DNA from: Hymenopellis radicata
Lineage: Eukaryota; Basidiomycota; Agaricomycetes; Agaricales; Physalacriaceae
Length of the DNA: 64,000 nucleotides
Assembly: GCA_015501595.1 (NCBI GenBank)
Contig: JADNRX010000050.1
Span: forward strand, 1-64,000
Reading direction: 5' to 3'
Below are positions 1 through 11,249 of this stretch, piece by piece (position 1 is the stretch's first letter; the number at the start of each line of letters is the position of its first letter). The notes beneath the pieces are model-generated. The model worked only from the letters and a program-made list of their open reading frames with translations. It was not told where the DNA came from and ran no database searches. A program made the position numbers and the translations under genes.

Positions 1-230
1 ACACTTGTCCAGATGGTGCGCCGTGATGGACGACGGGGAGGAGGGGTTGTGGTATATGAGAAAGGTCGTAGCGACGTTGCCGAGCTGTCTGATGAAGTGG
101 TTAAGCCGCACCCCGATTTTGAGTTGAACTTCTGTACCTCTGTATCTGTTGTTTTGATATTGTTGTCGAAATCTTTCTGTAATTTGTACAACACGTTGGC
201 TGAAATCGGCCCAGGTCTTAATGTATAAAA
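1..230 (+). repeat. Left-edge remnant of the duplicated F-box downstream segment
   Basis: The first ~150 bases resemble bases from about 2948 and about 6243, which lie downstream of the two F-box copies. Shared landmarks are a 'TTGTC-x-AGATGG' start, a 'GCCGTGATG' stretch and a 'GATGAAGTGG/GATGAGGTGT' core. This makes it the tail of a third, earlier repeat unit cut by the window edge. A 71-codon open frame exists but does not match the frame used in the other two copies, so no protein is claimed. Confidence 0.5.
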
Positions 231-508
231 TTTCATTGCATTCGAGTCAGCTAATAGCAACTTTGAACTAGCCACGTATCCTAGAAAGTGCGCTTACTAG
301 CGGCAACACCGAGTTACGTACTGGTAGTCGATCGCGGTTTCTTCCAAACCACCATCTTCAGAGGCATCATTGGGGTCTCCGGCGCGCGCACACGAAAGTC
401 GTCTATCAGTGCGAGGACTTTTCCACCACGTAGGCATCTAGGTGCGTATTTACGCCTTCGGAAACGCGTCCTTAACATTTCTTTTAGAGGAGTCAGTCTG
501 CGTTCGCC

Positions 509-2223
509 ATGCCGCAGACCCAATGCACAAATTGTGCCTTCACCAGACGGAGTCTCCACCACCAAGATGAATATCAGAGCTCTGTGCTCCTCGAGCGGCT
601 CCGTACCACGAATTTCCCACCGACCGACGAGGAGATCTCGCACGTCCGACACACCATTTTACCCACTGTCTCCACGACATATCATCCATCGAATCCAAAC
701 TCGTATCCTTCGGGAGGTCATCACGTCGCTGGAGGAAGAGCGGAAGAGGTTGAAAAACGTCCAGAAGCGGTACAGCAACCTCGTTTCCTTGCATCGCGCG
801 CTTCCCTCGGAAATCTTGTCGGAAATCTTTCTATACACACTTCCTGGCGACTCCGATTTAAACGCTTTCGACGCGTCGGGGTCCATATGGCAGCTCAGCC
901 ACGTTTGCCAGAGATGGCGAAATGTTGCTTTGTCCTTCATTCATTTTGGTCGACTATGGATATTTATTTTCCAGAAGCGGCACAGCATGAAGGAGATGTG
1001 CAGCGCTTGGAGGCCGTCATTCAGCGTTCCCATCAGGGCCTACTAGACGTATCTCTGAACGACGAGTTATCAGATACTCAGACCTCTAATCCCTCGATCC
1101 TAAAGCGCATCTTCGACATCGTCCTGGCAGAGTCGTACCGGTGGCGGGTGTTACATCTATCAGATTGGGGAGGTGGTTTAGATATGCTTTACGCGTCACT
1201 TCATACTCGGCTTCCTCGCCTTGAGGCCGTGGGCTTTGATTGCGCTCCGCTCGAGCTGGAGGGACACTCAGCGGTGTCTGTCTTCAAAGACTGTCCTCGT
1301 CTTACGAAACTGACTCTTGATAGAGGTATGCTGGGCATTGAATTCCGTGGGATCAAATCACGGAGCTAGACTTTTCTTGTATGGACTCCTATGGTGACGA
1401 GGAGGGTATGCGTTTGATTGGACAGTGTCCGTCGCTTGAGATCCTCTCCATACCTCACTGGGATTCGGAGGATGACGACGACTCAGCGTACACGCCGATT
1501 ACTTGCTCAAATGTGCGCAAGCTCGATGCCAGATCGGTGCCCGTCGCTCTCACGCTTCCTCTTCTACGGGAGGCTTCCCTTCGTCCTTTCCCTGGCACGG
1601 CTCAATACGATTACCTTTACCAATTTAAACAACTACTCATTCGTTCCAATTGTTTGAGTGCTCTCACCAGCCTCTCGCTCACGAATGTGCCACTTGCCGC
1701 CTCACCGGACCGTACCTCCATTCTCTCCTTTCGCAGACACACAGTCTCGCCTTCTTCAACCTGGATGTATGCATGCGGGGATCTGACGATCCAATGGATG
1801 TTAACGACCGGGAACAAATAGTGACGCTTGTGAAATCCCTCGAAGTCATACCGCCGAAACCTGTCACCTTTCTCCCCTCCTTTCGTCTCTGGTCATTCGA
1901 GTGGCGAAGCACCCTACCCCATATTTCCTACAGTGTTTTGGGCCGGTTGGCAGTTTTGCTTCCATGGTCAAGGCGCGCTGGAAAGGGGACAATACGGTTG
2001 GATTGCAAGGCTTGGGACATGCCACTATGCTGTGCAGGCACGGCATCTGCATCACAGCGTATATCGGGAAACTGCGACTTTCGTCCCACATATCTTCAGT
2101 GAAGCCGAAAGGCTTATATTCGATGCACTGGTCGACGATGGAATGGACCTCGCCATACGGATCACGTCGCATTTGACTGAAAACGTTGAAGGCAGTAATG
2201 TGGTTTTCGAAGTTTCGAGGTGA
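509..2223 (+). pseudogene. F-box protein pseudogene (tandem copy 1)
   Basis: This would have encoded an F-box protein, the substrate-receptor subunit of SCF ubiquitin ligases. The pieces in order are an N-terminal 'CTNC' and helical stretch, an F-box core with 'LPSEILSEIFLYTL' and 'LSHVCQRWRNVAL', a long leucine-rich C-terminal half, and an end 'NVVFEVSR'. They lie in different frames. Compared with copy 2, single bases are missing near 676, 707, 934, 1345 and 1713, mostly in short runs of C or T. No single reading frame covers more than about a third of the protein. I call it a pseudogene, with sequencing or assembly error in a repeat as the alternative. The start is the ATG that aligns with the copy-2 start region. 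Confidence 0.8.
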
Positions 2224-3240
2224 CTTGTGTATTTCGGGAACCTAGCTGCGCTCATTGAAGGTAGACTCTAATAGTGAATGACTTTTTCTGAATTCGTGTA
2301 TTACAGCAGTACTTATTTCCATATGCTTAATTGAGATTTTGGAAATCCTGCAGCTTGGACATGCACGGGCAACGGGGGACCTGTTCCTTGTGTCATGTTT
2401 GTCATATTATGAAGGATACCGCGTTCGTTTCAAATTGTCTGTATGCAATTCAATATAATGAAGCCTCTTCTACGACCGACCACTGGAGGACTGGCAGTTT
2501 TAGCAAATGATCAAGCTCTGGTTTTCGTTCACTTGCAGTTCCGTCTAGTCGGAACTACATAACGGTGGTCTGGTCCGATCAGCCTACGGTAGAGATTGCT
2601 GCTGTAAGATTCAGAATGCGGTAGGACATGGATGGGGCGTTCTAACGACGGATTGAAAGCTTCCCGCGGAGAAGAGGGCCTTTCTACATTGCTTGGAGCG
2701 ACGACTCCCGTTCTCGCCGTCATTCATACCGCTGGCGTCGTCGAAAGCGCGTCACGGATGTTTTCATCCCAGCTTGCGTGCAAGGTTGCCCTCAGTTCGT
2801 GGCCCGACGCCGGGTGAATTATATCCGGGCCCGCGATTGAGGAGACTCCGACCAAGGGACACATTCTGGCAGCAGACGAGGGCTCGTGGAAAGATGACAT
2901 CGTGATTCTAGTCGAGGATGAGACTGCAGCGGTATCAAGGGTGGGCGGATACATTTGTCTAGATGGTTCGCCGTGACGGTCTGAGCAGGCTCGTCGCGAC
3001 GTTACCGCGCTGTCCGATGAGGTGTTTGAGCCGCGCCGCGATTTGTGGGTTGAATTTCTGTGTTGAAATCCTGTCTGTATGTTCTCATGGGGAGCAAGGA
3101 TGTACACTCTGTGAATTCGAGTTGCCCACCACGTTCTCTCTGTCCGAGAGAGAGATGCTGAGGGACAAGTTCATGACGAGCGTAGATGTCGAGGAAGGTA
3201 TAGTAGAGTAAGAAGTTAGTACGGAGGTGTCAATGCAGTG
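2224..3240 (+). other. Downstream region of F-box copy 1 with a short duplicated ORF
   Basis: No complete gene was recognised. An 82-codon frame at 2963-3211 has a counterpart of 84 codons at 6256-6510, sharing 'ELPTTFSL' and 'EREMLRDKFM'. Just upstream, another frame reads like a protein remnant ('VILVEDETAAV', 'VGGYICLDG') before a stop. The substitutions between the two copies include amino-acid changes (Glu/Gly, Ser/Phe, Thr/Met), so selection on the frame is not evident. It may be the decayed end of a second gene that was carried along in the duplication. Confidence 0.35.
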
Positions 3241-3785
3241 TTTGCACCATCAGCGAGCTCGCCTGCGGGCGAGGAGAGTTTCTCTAGCGACTGGAGCGGT
3301 TGAATCAGCCTAACGCTCCTATAAAAATTCCATCTCAAACCCTTCGGACATTCCTTGTGCTAGTTGTTCGAAATAATATCCAGAGTCAAACGGCATACTT
3401 AGTTGCGCGGCCTTAGCTACTTTCTAGCTGTAGCGTTCCTTACAGTAGAGTTCCATAACCATCAAGCTCAAAATCGTGTATATTGACAGTGATTAATGAT
3501 CACGTTACCGTTATCAGCTTTGCTTCCAACCACCACCATCGGCGTGACCGCCTGTTTTCGTGAGGGCCCTGAGTGAAATATAACAGTCTTCTAGTGCTTG
3601 AAAGGGTGTGACGGACCGACTTTCAAAGTGCGTTCATGACCATTGACAACCACCAATATCTAATGAGTCAACCTCCAGCAACTTGTGTTAGTGCAGTCCT
3701 AGTGGGCAGACTGGCTTGCTACCTTCCTAGTATATAACTCTTGTACGCCGTCCTTTTATCTTTTTTACTTAGCCTCTTTAACCCA
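3241..3785 (+). promoter_or_regulatory. Duplicated promoter-like segment upstream of F-box copy 2
   Basis: This ~545-base segment is nearly repeated at 6541-7090. It contains a palindromic GC block near 3250 ('GAGCTCGCCTGCGGGCGAG') and ends in a TATA-like 'TATATAACTCTTGTACG' at about 3731, followed by a pyrimidine-rich tract. In the second location the same segment ends 17 bases before the ATG of a different F-box gene at 7107, which supports a promoter role. No experimentally known site is claimed. Confidence 0.5.
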
Positions 3786-3998
3786 AGGTAGGTAAGTATT
3801 TGTCGATCACAAGAGGGTTTCTTCCAAACCACCATCTTCATTGGGCTCTCCGACGTGCGCCCACCAAAGTCGTCTATCAGTGCGAGGTCTTTGCCATTAC
3901 GTAGGGCATCTAGGTGCGTATTTACGCCTTCGGAAACGCGTCCTTAACATTTTTTTTAGAGGTCAAATTTTCTGCTGTTCGAGTCAGCTGCGTCCGGG

Positions 3999-5739
3999 AT
4001 GCAGCAGATTGCGTCACAATGCACCAGCTGTGGTGCTTTCCCCAGACGGAGTCTTCACCATGACGAAGAATATCAGAGCTCCGTGCTCCTCGAGCGGCTC
4101 CGTACCACGAATTTCCCACCGACGGACGAGGAGATCTCGCACGTCCGACACACCATTTTACCCACTGTCTCCGACGATATCTCATCCATCGAATCCAAAC
4201 TCGTATCCCTTCGGGAGGTCATCACGTTGATGGAGGAAGAGCGGGAGAGGTTGATAAACGTCCAGATGAAGTACAACGACCTCATCTCCTTGCATCGCAC
4301 TCTCCCCTTGGAAATCTGGTCCCAAATATTCCTGTACACACTTTCTAGCGCCTCCGATTCGAACGCGTTTGACGCGTCGGGGTCCATATGGCGGCTCAGC
4401 CACGTCTGCCAGAGCTGGCGAAACATCGCTTTGTCCCTTCATTCGTTTTGGTCGACTATGGATCTTCGTTTTCCGACAGCGGCGCAGCAGGATGGGACGT
4501 CCAGCGCTTGGAGATGGTTATTCAGCGTTCCCGCCAAGGATTATTGGACGTATCTCTGAGCGACAACATACGACGTATACGGAGGCCCGACTCCAATCCA
4601 TCTATCCTAAAATGCATGCTCGACATCGTCCTGGCGGAATCATACCGGTGGCGGGTGTTAAATCTATCAGATGACCGAGGGAGGTTGAATATGCTCTACG
4701 CACCACTTCATAATCGGCTTCCTCGTCTTCAATGTCTCAGCCTTGATTGTGCTCACATACAGCCGAAGGAGCAATCAGTTTTCAAAGATTGCCCTCGTCT
4801 TACGAAATTGACTCTTGGTGCAAGCCCGTCGGCCATCGAATTTCCGTGGGACCAGATTACAGAGCTAGACCTTTCTCGTATGTACTCCGATGACCGCGAG
4901 GAGGAGCGCAGAGAATCTATACGTTTGATTGGGCAGTGCCCGTCTCTTGAGAGCCTCTCTACACCTTCCTGGGATTCGGATGACGGCGAGGACGAATCGG
5001 CTTACACCCGATCACCTGCTTAAATATGAGCAAGCTCGATGCTACGTCGGTGGCCGTCATCGATGCTCTCACACTTCCTCGTCTCCGTGATGTTTCCTTT
5101 CATCCTGACCTTGCCACGGCCGACTATGCCTTGTATTCATTCAAACAACTACTCATTCGTTCCAATTGTTTGAGCGCTCTCACCAACCTCTCGCTTGCTA
5201 GTGTGCCATTTGCTGCCTCACCGGCGGACTGTACCCTCCATTCTATCCTTTCGCAGACACATAGTCTCGCCTTCCTCGGCCTAGCAGTAACCGTAGGCGA
5301 ATTTGATGATGAAATGGATGGTAGCGACCGACAACAAATAGTGACGATTGTGCAATCCCTCAAGGTCATACCGGCGAAAACTGTCACCTTTCTACCCCTT
5401 CTTTCGTCTCTGGACATTCGGATACATAATCACGATGGCCTAACGTATTTTGGACCGGTCAGCAGTTTTGCTTCCATGCTCAAGGCGCGCTGGAAAGGGG
5501 ACGATACGGTTGGTCTGGCAAGGCTTCGGACATGCCACTTTGCTGTGGACGCGCGGCATGTAGATCTGAACGGCATATATCGGGGTAATTCGCTTTTCGC
5601 CCAACAAATCTTCAGTGAAGCCGAAAGGCTTATATTCGACGCACTGGTCGACGATGGGATGGACCTCGCTATACGCGTCACGTCGGCTTTCACTGAAAGC
5701 GTCGGAGGCAATAGCGTGGTTTTCGCAGTTTCCAGGTGA
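3999..5739 (+). pseudogene. F-box protein, frameshifted (tandem copy 2)
   Basis: Paralogue of the locus at 509-2223 and much better preserved. The reading begins 'MQQIASQCTSCGAF', passes a coiled-coil-like helical region and an F-box core ('LPLEIWSQIFLYTL', 'LSHVCQSWRNIAL'), then a leucine-rich C-terminal half ending 'NSVVFAVSR'. Three frames must be joined. One base is missing near 4494 (GGGG reduced to GGG relative to copy 1) and one near 5006 (a G lost before CCG). With both restored the protein would be about 580 residues. There are no other stops inside the joined frame, so it is either a recent pseudogene or a real gene with two consensus errors. The role would be SCF substrate recognition. 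Confidence 0.75.
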
Positions 5740-6540
5740 CTTGTTTATTTCGACTTTTGAAGTCCCGCAACTTGGACACAAACGACAGTGTGGACCTGTT
5801 CCCTCCCCAGGCACTATTGTAGTGTAGAGCACTTTGGTATTGCCATTATACAAATGATACCCCTTTCGTTTCAAAGATTGTCACCTCCAGCAGGATCTTC
5901 GGCAATCCAACATAATGATGCATCTTCTACGAGGAGGGGGCGGCTTTGTAAGATGATTAACGTCTGGCTTTGTACAGGTCTCATTCTCACCGTCCCTCAT
6001 ACTACTGGGTCTGGCGTCGTCGAAACTCTACCAGGCGCATCGCGACTATTGTTCATCCCCCTGATGCGGCGTCGCCAGAGCTTGCGAGCAAGTTTTCGAA
6101 GGTTGCCCTCAGTTCGTGGCCCGACGCCCGAGTGAATTATATCCTGCGATTGAGGAGAACACGTTCTGGCAGCAGACGAGGGCTCGGTGCAGGGTGCCCA
6201 TAGAAGATGACATCGGAGACTGCAGCGGTATCAAGGGTGGGCGGGTACGTTTGTCTTGATGGTTCGCCGTGATGCTCACGACGGTCTGAGCAAGCGTTGC
6301 CGCGCTATTATGTATTGTCAGATGAGGTGTTTGAGCCGCGCCGCGATTTGGGGGTTGAATTTCTGTGTCGACATCCTGTCTGTATGTTCTCATGGGGAGC
6401 AAGCATGTACCCTCTGTGGATTCGAGTTGCCCACGACGTTCTCTCTGTTCGAGAGAGAGATGCTGAGGGATAAGTTCATGATGAGTGTAGATATTGAGGA
6501 AGGTATATAGAGTAAGAAGTTAGTACGGGGGTCTCACTGC
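5740..6540 (+). other. Downstream region of F-box copy 2
   Basis: No complete gene. The 84-codon frame at 6256-6510 is the counterpart of 2963-3211. The rest aligns with 2224-2960 of unit A with small indels. Nothing else was recognised. Confidence 0.4.
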
Positions 6541-7090
6541 AGTGTTTTCACCATCAGCGAGCTCGCCCGCGGGCGAGGAGATTTTCTCTAGCGACTGGAG
6601 CGGTTGAACGCTCTGATAGAAATTCCATCTCAAACTCTTCGTTTGTGCTAGTTGTTTGAAATATTGTCCAGAGTCAAACGGCATACTTAGTTGCGCGGCC
6701 TTAGCTACTTTTTAGCTGTAGCGTTCCTTACAGTAGAGTTCCATAACCATCAAGCTCAAAATCGTGTATATTGAAAGTGATCAATGATCACGTTACCGTT
6801 ATCAGCTTTGCTTCCAACCACCAGACGAGGCTATCCTTCCACCACCACCACCATCGGCGTGGCCGCCTGTTTTCGTGAGGGCCCTGAGTGAAATATAACA
6901 GTGTTTTGGTGCTTGAAAGGGTGTGAAGGGCCGACTCTAGTGCGTTCATGACATTCACGACCACCATTATCTAATGATTACCTCCAGCAACTTGTGCTAG
7001 TGCAGTCATAGTGGGCAGACTGGCTTGCTACCTTCATAGAATATAACTCTTGTACGCCGTCCTATTATCTTTTTTTACTTAGCCCCTTTA
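6541..7090 (+). promoter_or_regulatory. Duplicated promoter-like segment upstream of the 7107 F-box gene
   Basis: Copy of 3241-3785 with an added 'CCACCACCACC' run near 6840. It holds the same TATA-like 'ATATAACTCTTGTACG' at about 7042 and a T-rich tract, ending 17 bases before the ATG. The gene that follows belongs to a different F-box subfamily from copy 2, so one promoter segment is placed in front of two different F-box genes. Confidence 0.5.
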
Positions 7091-7106
7091 ACCTGTTCTG
7101 AAGACA

Positions 7107-8756
7107 ATGACCTCCGTGGAGTTGTGCCCAAAATGTCACGCCTCCATTGCGCTGACCTCATACAAACTTTCTTTCGAAAAAGACTTTACCAGAGCGTATC
7201 AGAACCCGACGCAATCCGAAGTCTCTTGCATAAAGAGCAGCTTGGGGAACCCATCTACCGAAAGGGCAGTTCTGGCGCAGGAAATCGAGCGTGTCGAATC
7301 GATGCTTATCGCGTTGAAAGCGCACCACGCGCATCTCGACACTTACATTCAGCGGAGCAACCAGTATATGCGTTCTTCTCCCATCCGCCGACTTCCAACG
7401 GAAGTCCTCGGAATCGTCTTCGCTTCTGCATGCACGTCGTTCCAGCGCAACGAATACAAAACTCCGCTCTCCATTAGCCTCGTCTGCTCGAAATGGCGTG
7501 ACATCGCGCTATCTACGCCTTCGCTGTGGACCCACATATATGTCGCGCCTCATTCGGGTGGCCTCGATGAGTACGAGCACTATCTCGAGCGATGCGGGCA
7601 CATCCCAATTTCCGTTAAGATCGACATTCCTTACACAGACCGGCCCACATCTGACGATTGCGACGAAAGCTTTCCATACGAGGAGACGGACGACTATCAC
7701 ATGGAGCTCGTTTCAGCTACTTGCCGAAACTGTGCTCAGTGGAAGGTTGCCCAGTTTTGTATGAATCAAAGGGACACTAACCTCTTGGGATATCGCATTC
7801 AAGAATTGGAGTCCCCCCTTCTGGAGTCCCTCACATTAGTGAATGAAGGGCCCGTGGACTACGTCGAACCCGGCTTGTTTAATGAAGCATCTTTCCTAAC
7901 CAGTTTCACTATACTGGATGGCGAGGGCAGAACTGTGGGCTTCGATTCTTATGTTGACGCACTGCCCTGGCGCCAACTTCGCGAGGTTTGTGCTCAGAGT
8001 GACGTGTACAGTCTGATACATCGTCTAAACGATGAGTTCGAGGACGGCAATAATCGAACGCTCGTTCTCAGGCCAACCCTTTATTACATTGACATGCCAT
8101 CCAACGTAGGGTTCAGTCTCAATGTGTCTACCCTTGTGCTCGATTCTGTGATCTGGACTAGTTCGCTCCCAGAGTTCTTCCAATCCGTCACCATCCCCAC
8201 CCTCGAAAGCCTCACAATGATGCCTCCCGACCCATCTGCGACACGTAGACACTTCACCCCGGTAGAGTGGACGAATCCCTTCTCAGCCCTCCCCGAGTTC
8301 TTGTATCGTTCCGCATGCGCACTGCAGACGTTCGCTGTCATGATGCGGGGTCGATTTGTCGACTATCAAGAAGGCTTCTTCTCATTCGCTACTACGGAAC
8401 CCACGCTGGCAGACAGTTTGGTTACCGCGCTTCATAGCATGACGGAGCTCCGAGTGTTGCACGTCATTGAAGCTGAGTCGGGACTGTCGCTATTCAATGA
8501 ACGCCTTTTTCAGGAGATGGCCGAGGGCCATCTTCTACCAGCACTTACATCGCTGGAGATGGTGTGGGCGGAAGAGCGTCAACCAGTAGACGCTCTGATC
8601 CCTATGCTCTTTTCACGCGCTGGACAAGGAGGGGAAGGAATGAATACTGTATCCTCTGTCGTCCTCGGCGTTCGGAACGGAGGTGACCTTCGAGGTGATG
8701 TGGTAGACTGTATGGCAAATCTACGACAGCAGGGTATTCAAGCAACTCTTTGGTAG
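7107..8756 (+). CDS. F-box domain protein, intact, 549 aa
   Basis: Single-exon gene, probably an SCF ubiquitin-ligase substrate receptor. Residues 1-25 hold a paired-cysteine motif ('CPKCHAS'). About residues 30-95 are helical with Glu/Lys/Leu periodicity. The F-box core spans about residues 95-140 ('SPIRRLPTEVLGIVFASAC', 'SLVCSKWRDIAL', 'TPSLWTHIYV'). The rest is a degenerate leucine-rich region, and the protein ends with 'VVLGVRNGG' and a final '...ATLW'. The layout and length match the genes at 50762-52369 and 13695-15589. The ATG follows the duplicated promoter block directly. The frame is clean throughout, unlike the two copies upstream. Confidence 0.85.
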   Translation: MTSVELCPKCHASIALTSYKLSFEKDFTRAYQNPTQSEVSCIKSSLGNPSTERAVLAQEIERVESMLIALKAHHAHLDTYIQRSNQYMRSSPIRRLPTEVLGIVFASACTSFQRNEYKTPLSISLVCSKWRDIALSTPSLWTHIYVAPHSGGLDEYEHYLERCGHIPISVKIDIPYTDRPTSDDCDESFPYEETDDYHMELVSATCRNCAQWKVAQFCMNQRDTNLLGYRIQELESPLLESLTLVNEGPVDYVEPGLFNEASFLTSFTILDGEGRTVGFDSYVDALPWRQLREVCAQSDVYSLIHRLNDEFEDGNNRTLVLRPTLYYIDMPSNVGFSLNVSTLVLDSVIWTSSLPEFFQSVTIPTLESLTMMPPDPSATRRHFTPVEWTNPFSALPEFLYRSACALQTFAVMMRGRFVDYQEGFFSFATTEPTLADSLVTALHSMTELRVLHVIEAESGLSLFNERLFQEMAEGHLLPALTSLEMVWAEERQPVDALIPMLFSRAGQGGEGMNTVSSVVLGVRNGGDLRGDVVDCMANLRQQGIQATLW

Positions 8757-9108
8757 CAACAGAGATTGTTGTAGTACCCCTCGACCAACACTGCTGCTGA
8801 GTGGGTGGTGCGTAGGAATAGGTAGACATTCAACTTCGAGTAGCTTCAATCGGACTATTTCGCGCAACTGATTTCCGTATGAATGGTACCCTCAAACCGT
8901 GCAATCCACGCTGTACGAAAGTTGAGCAAGTACGAAATTAGTTTCATTGAACCCGCTGAGCGGTACATTTTGGTCACGCTATCCAAGTTATGTTTAATAG
9001 TCATATTGTACAGGGAATAGATGACAAGGCATAATAATCAGCGATAGAGAAAGGAAGTAAATGCATGTACAGTAGTCTTGGTGGGTTGATAGCAATATGA
9101 GATATCAT
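8757..9108. other. Intergenic, convergent gene ends
   Basis: This lies between the stop of the F-box gene on the + strand and the stop of the MYND gene on the - strand. It is AT-rich in its right half. No gene or clear element was seen. Confidence 0.5.
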
Positions 9109-10712
9109 TCAGATTAAGGTAAATCGTGAACAACGACAGTTCTCAAAGTCGTGCTCTTCGTCTTTTTGAGCGGCCGCCAAAGAACAGCTCGCTAAATTAA
9201 AACAATGGGACCCATGATCAAGCGTGGTCCATACGTACTCCTGACATGCACGAGAACACACCACCAGGAACTGACACGCTGTGCACCTCTTGAGACGACG
9301 TGCATAAGGTGCAGTACACTAAAGTGAAATGAGGATGACGATTATGAGATTGGCTGTGGACCTACCTGAGGATTCATACAACGCCGACCACTGCGCACGT
9401 TGGGATCAACGACCCATTCCTTCCTGGCCTCTGCGACACTTTTCTTCAGCTCGTCCCACGCTGACCAAAGTGCTGCGAACTCCCTTTTAGAGAGATGTCT
9501 CTCTTCCTCTTCCTGCGCCAAATCCAATGTATCCATCGCGCGGCACGCTAGGCGAAGAATGGAGCCGCTCTTTCTGACTCCAATACACAGACGAATTATG
9601 ACGGCCTTGAGAACTGGCGCGCAGTTGAGGCCTTCCGTATGGCCCTGGCCGAGCCGCTTCTGCCTCGATAACTCTGAAATACACCGCACTAGAGAACGTA
9701 CGAGCCGATGGTGGAGAGCACCCTTCATCGAAATAAGCGTGAAGTCGAGCTTGAACAGGCAATCAAGGAACATCACAATAGCCTCAAAGGGGTTCACCAG
9801 CACCTCCCTCTCCGCACCTCCGAACGCCCAGTCCTCGAACGGTATCGTGAGCACACGTGCCAGCGCGCGGCACACCCAGTCAGCGGCTTTGTGTCTGATG
9901 AAGAGCGTAAGACACTCGCTGGGGTAGTTCATACAGAGATGCGTCATAAGCTGGATATGCACCTCAACAGGCTGTCTTTTCAAATCGGGATCCGGCAGCA
10001 CCTCGAGATCCCGATGCGAGAAAGCAGCAACGTGGCGGAGGACGCATAGAGGCACCGTAGGCATGTACCGCTCCTGACTCTCCCGAACCAGGACATTGAA
10101 CTCTGGTGACGCATTCAGCTTATCAAGGAGGATCGTACTAGGGAATACGGCGTGGCGCCAGAAGGCGAGGGCAGCGGACGATGCCCAGGCGTGGACGACG
10201 ATGTCTACGACCTCTTGGCAGCGGGATTCCGAGCGAAGGACGATCTGCAGGCCTCTCGGGGCGCCGATGAGTGCATTGAGAACGACGAGAGCCTTGGTGG
10301 CTACTTCGATGCGGTCATTATTGTGTATGGCGCAGTTGGTGAACGCGAATGTCATGTCTTTGAGGACCCATAGGCACCATTCTAATAGAGGAATACCGAT
10401 AGACCCAAGTCGCGAGTGGATGGCGCGGGGGAGTTCAGAGTCCGCCGCGTCGTCGGCGCACATCTCCCGGCGGATAGCGTGTATCGACGCTAGGGCGAGG
10501 TCCACGTCGTTATTGATAACGGTGCAGAAGGGGTGATCATCGGACATGGTGGGCCTCTCGAGTTTGTGAATGTACTTTTGGATGATGCGTGCTTTTTCGG
10601 AAAATGGACTAGCAGGGTCGGAGCGCAAGAGGATACGAGCATCGGCCGGGATTTCGGTTAGCATGTTGTAGGAGGTGTGGAGGGCGATGTGGAGATGTGA
10701 GTGAAAGGCCAA
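9109..10712 (-). CDS. MYND-type zinc finger protein, 518 aa, one intron
   Basis: Two exons, 10712-9366 and 9318-9109. They are split by a 47-base intron (donor GTAGGT, acceptor TTTAG) that joins codon 449 exactly to the next frame. Residues 1-440 are a helical region without a recognised domain, as is common in mushroom MYND proteins. The C-terminal finger is formed only after splicing: 'RRCMNPQC', 'LKRCTACQFLVVCSRACQ', then an H and 'GSHC'. The spacing is C-x4-C...C-x2-C-x5-C-x3-C-x9-H-x3-C, slightly wider than the usual C-x2-C and C-x4-[YF]C. MYND fingers bind proline-rich partner peptides; the partner here is unknown. The start is the first ATG of the frame. Without the intron the ORF would end 7 codons later and lack the finger. 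Confidence 0.8.
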
Positions 10713-11249
10713 AACGCCCGTGCACTTATACTTGCGGTAGGGCCACCACCGCTTTGATCATCGTAATCAAAGAGTAGTAGGTTCTTGTTCTTGGATGCGT
10801 CCAAGACCGGCCTTGGATCCTGTACAAGGGAACGCATTGACCGGTACCGGACTTTGCTTCACTCTGACGCGTACTGGGATGGCAGAGATATTTGACCACC
10901 CACTGACTATTTGCATGTAAACGGCTAAGAAGAGCAGGGTCATAACATGGTCGGCTTCGTAATGAGATGCGTACCCAAGTTGGCTCCAAAAGACCGCCAT
11001 TCTTCAGGAAAGTAACGTGCGAGGTTGCGGAGGTCGTATCCTCTTAAAAGGCCGGCGACGTGTAACCGTGGGATACGAGGGATATAGCCCATGGCGGAAG
11101 CCGTAGAGACGATCCGCCATCGCGGGTTGACGCTGAACATGGAAGACAAGTTCAAGAAGTGCGCCGCCGGCAAATCACGTTGAAATGTAAACCTAACCCT
11201 AAGAACGCGGATGGTTCGATCAAGGTCCGCTTCGTGCTCGGTTTTCTTG
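10713..11249. other. Upstream region of MYND gene and ORF of unknown worth
   Basis: A 159-codon open frame on the - strand (11419-10940) crosses this region. It reads smoothly ('FLNLSSMFSVNPRWRIV', 'DLRNLARYFPEEW') but matches nothing I recognise. Only its first third is repeated in the right arm (36892-37080), where it stops early. It may be a remnant or chance. Confidence 0.3.

Larger units (their letters stand above)
340..3785 (+). repeat. Tandem duplication, unit A
   Basis: This stretch is repeated in the same direction at 3819-7095. Both units hold, in order, a leader beginning 'TCTTCCAAACCACCATCTTC', an F-box gene, a short open frame, and a ~545-base segment ending in a conserved 'TATAACTCTTGTACGCCGTC' stretch. 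The units differ by scattered substitutions and small indels. The unit is about 3.4 kb here and 3.3 kb in copy B. The unit borders are read by eye and are good to some tens of bases. Confidence 0.8.
3819..7095 (+). repeat. Tandem duplication, unit B
   Basis: Direct copy of the segment at 340-3785, holding F-box copy 2, the short ORF at 6256-6510 and the promoter-like block that now serves the gene at 7107. Identity is clear over whole blocks (for example the leader at 3819 against 340 and the promoter block at 6541 against 3241). Unit A has lost more single bases in its F-box gene than unit B. Confidence 0.8.

Noticed and set aside
10726..11000. Two overlapping - strand frames upstream of the MYND gene
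   Set aside because: They overlap each other in different frames, have no domain, and are not conserved in the right arm.
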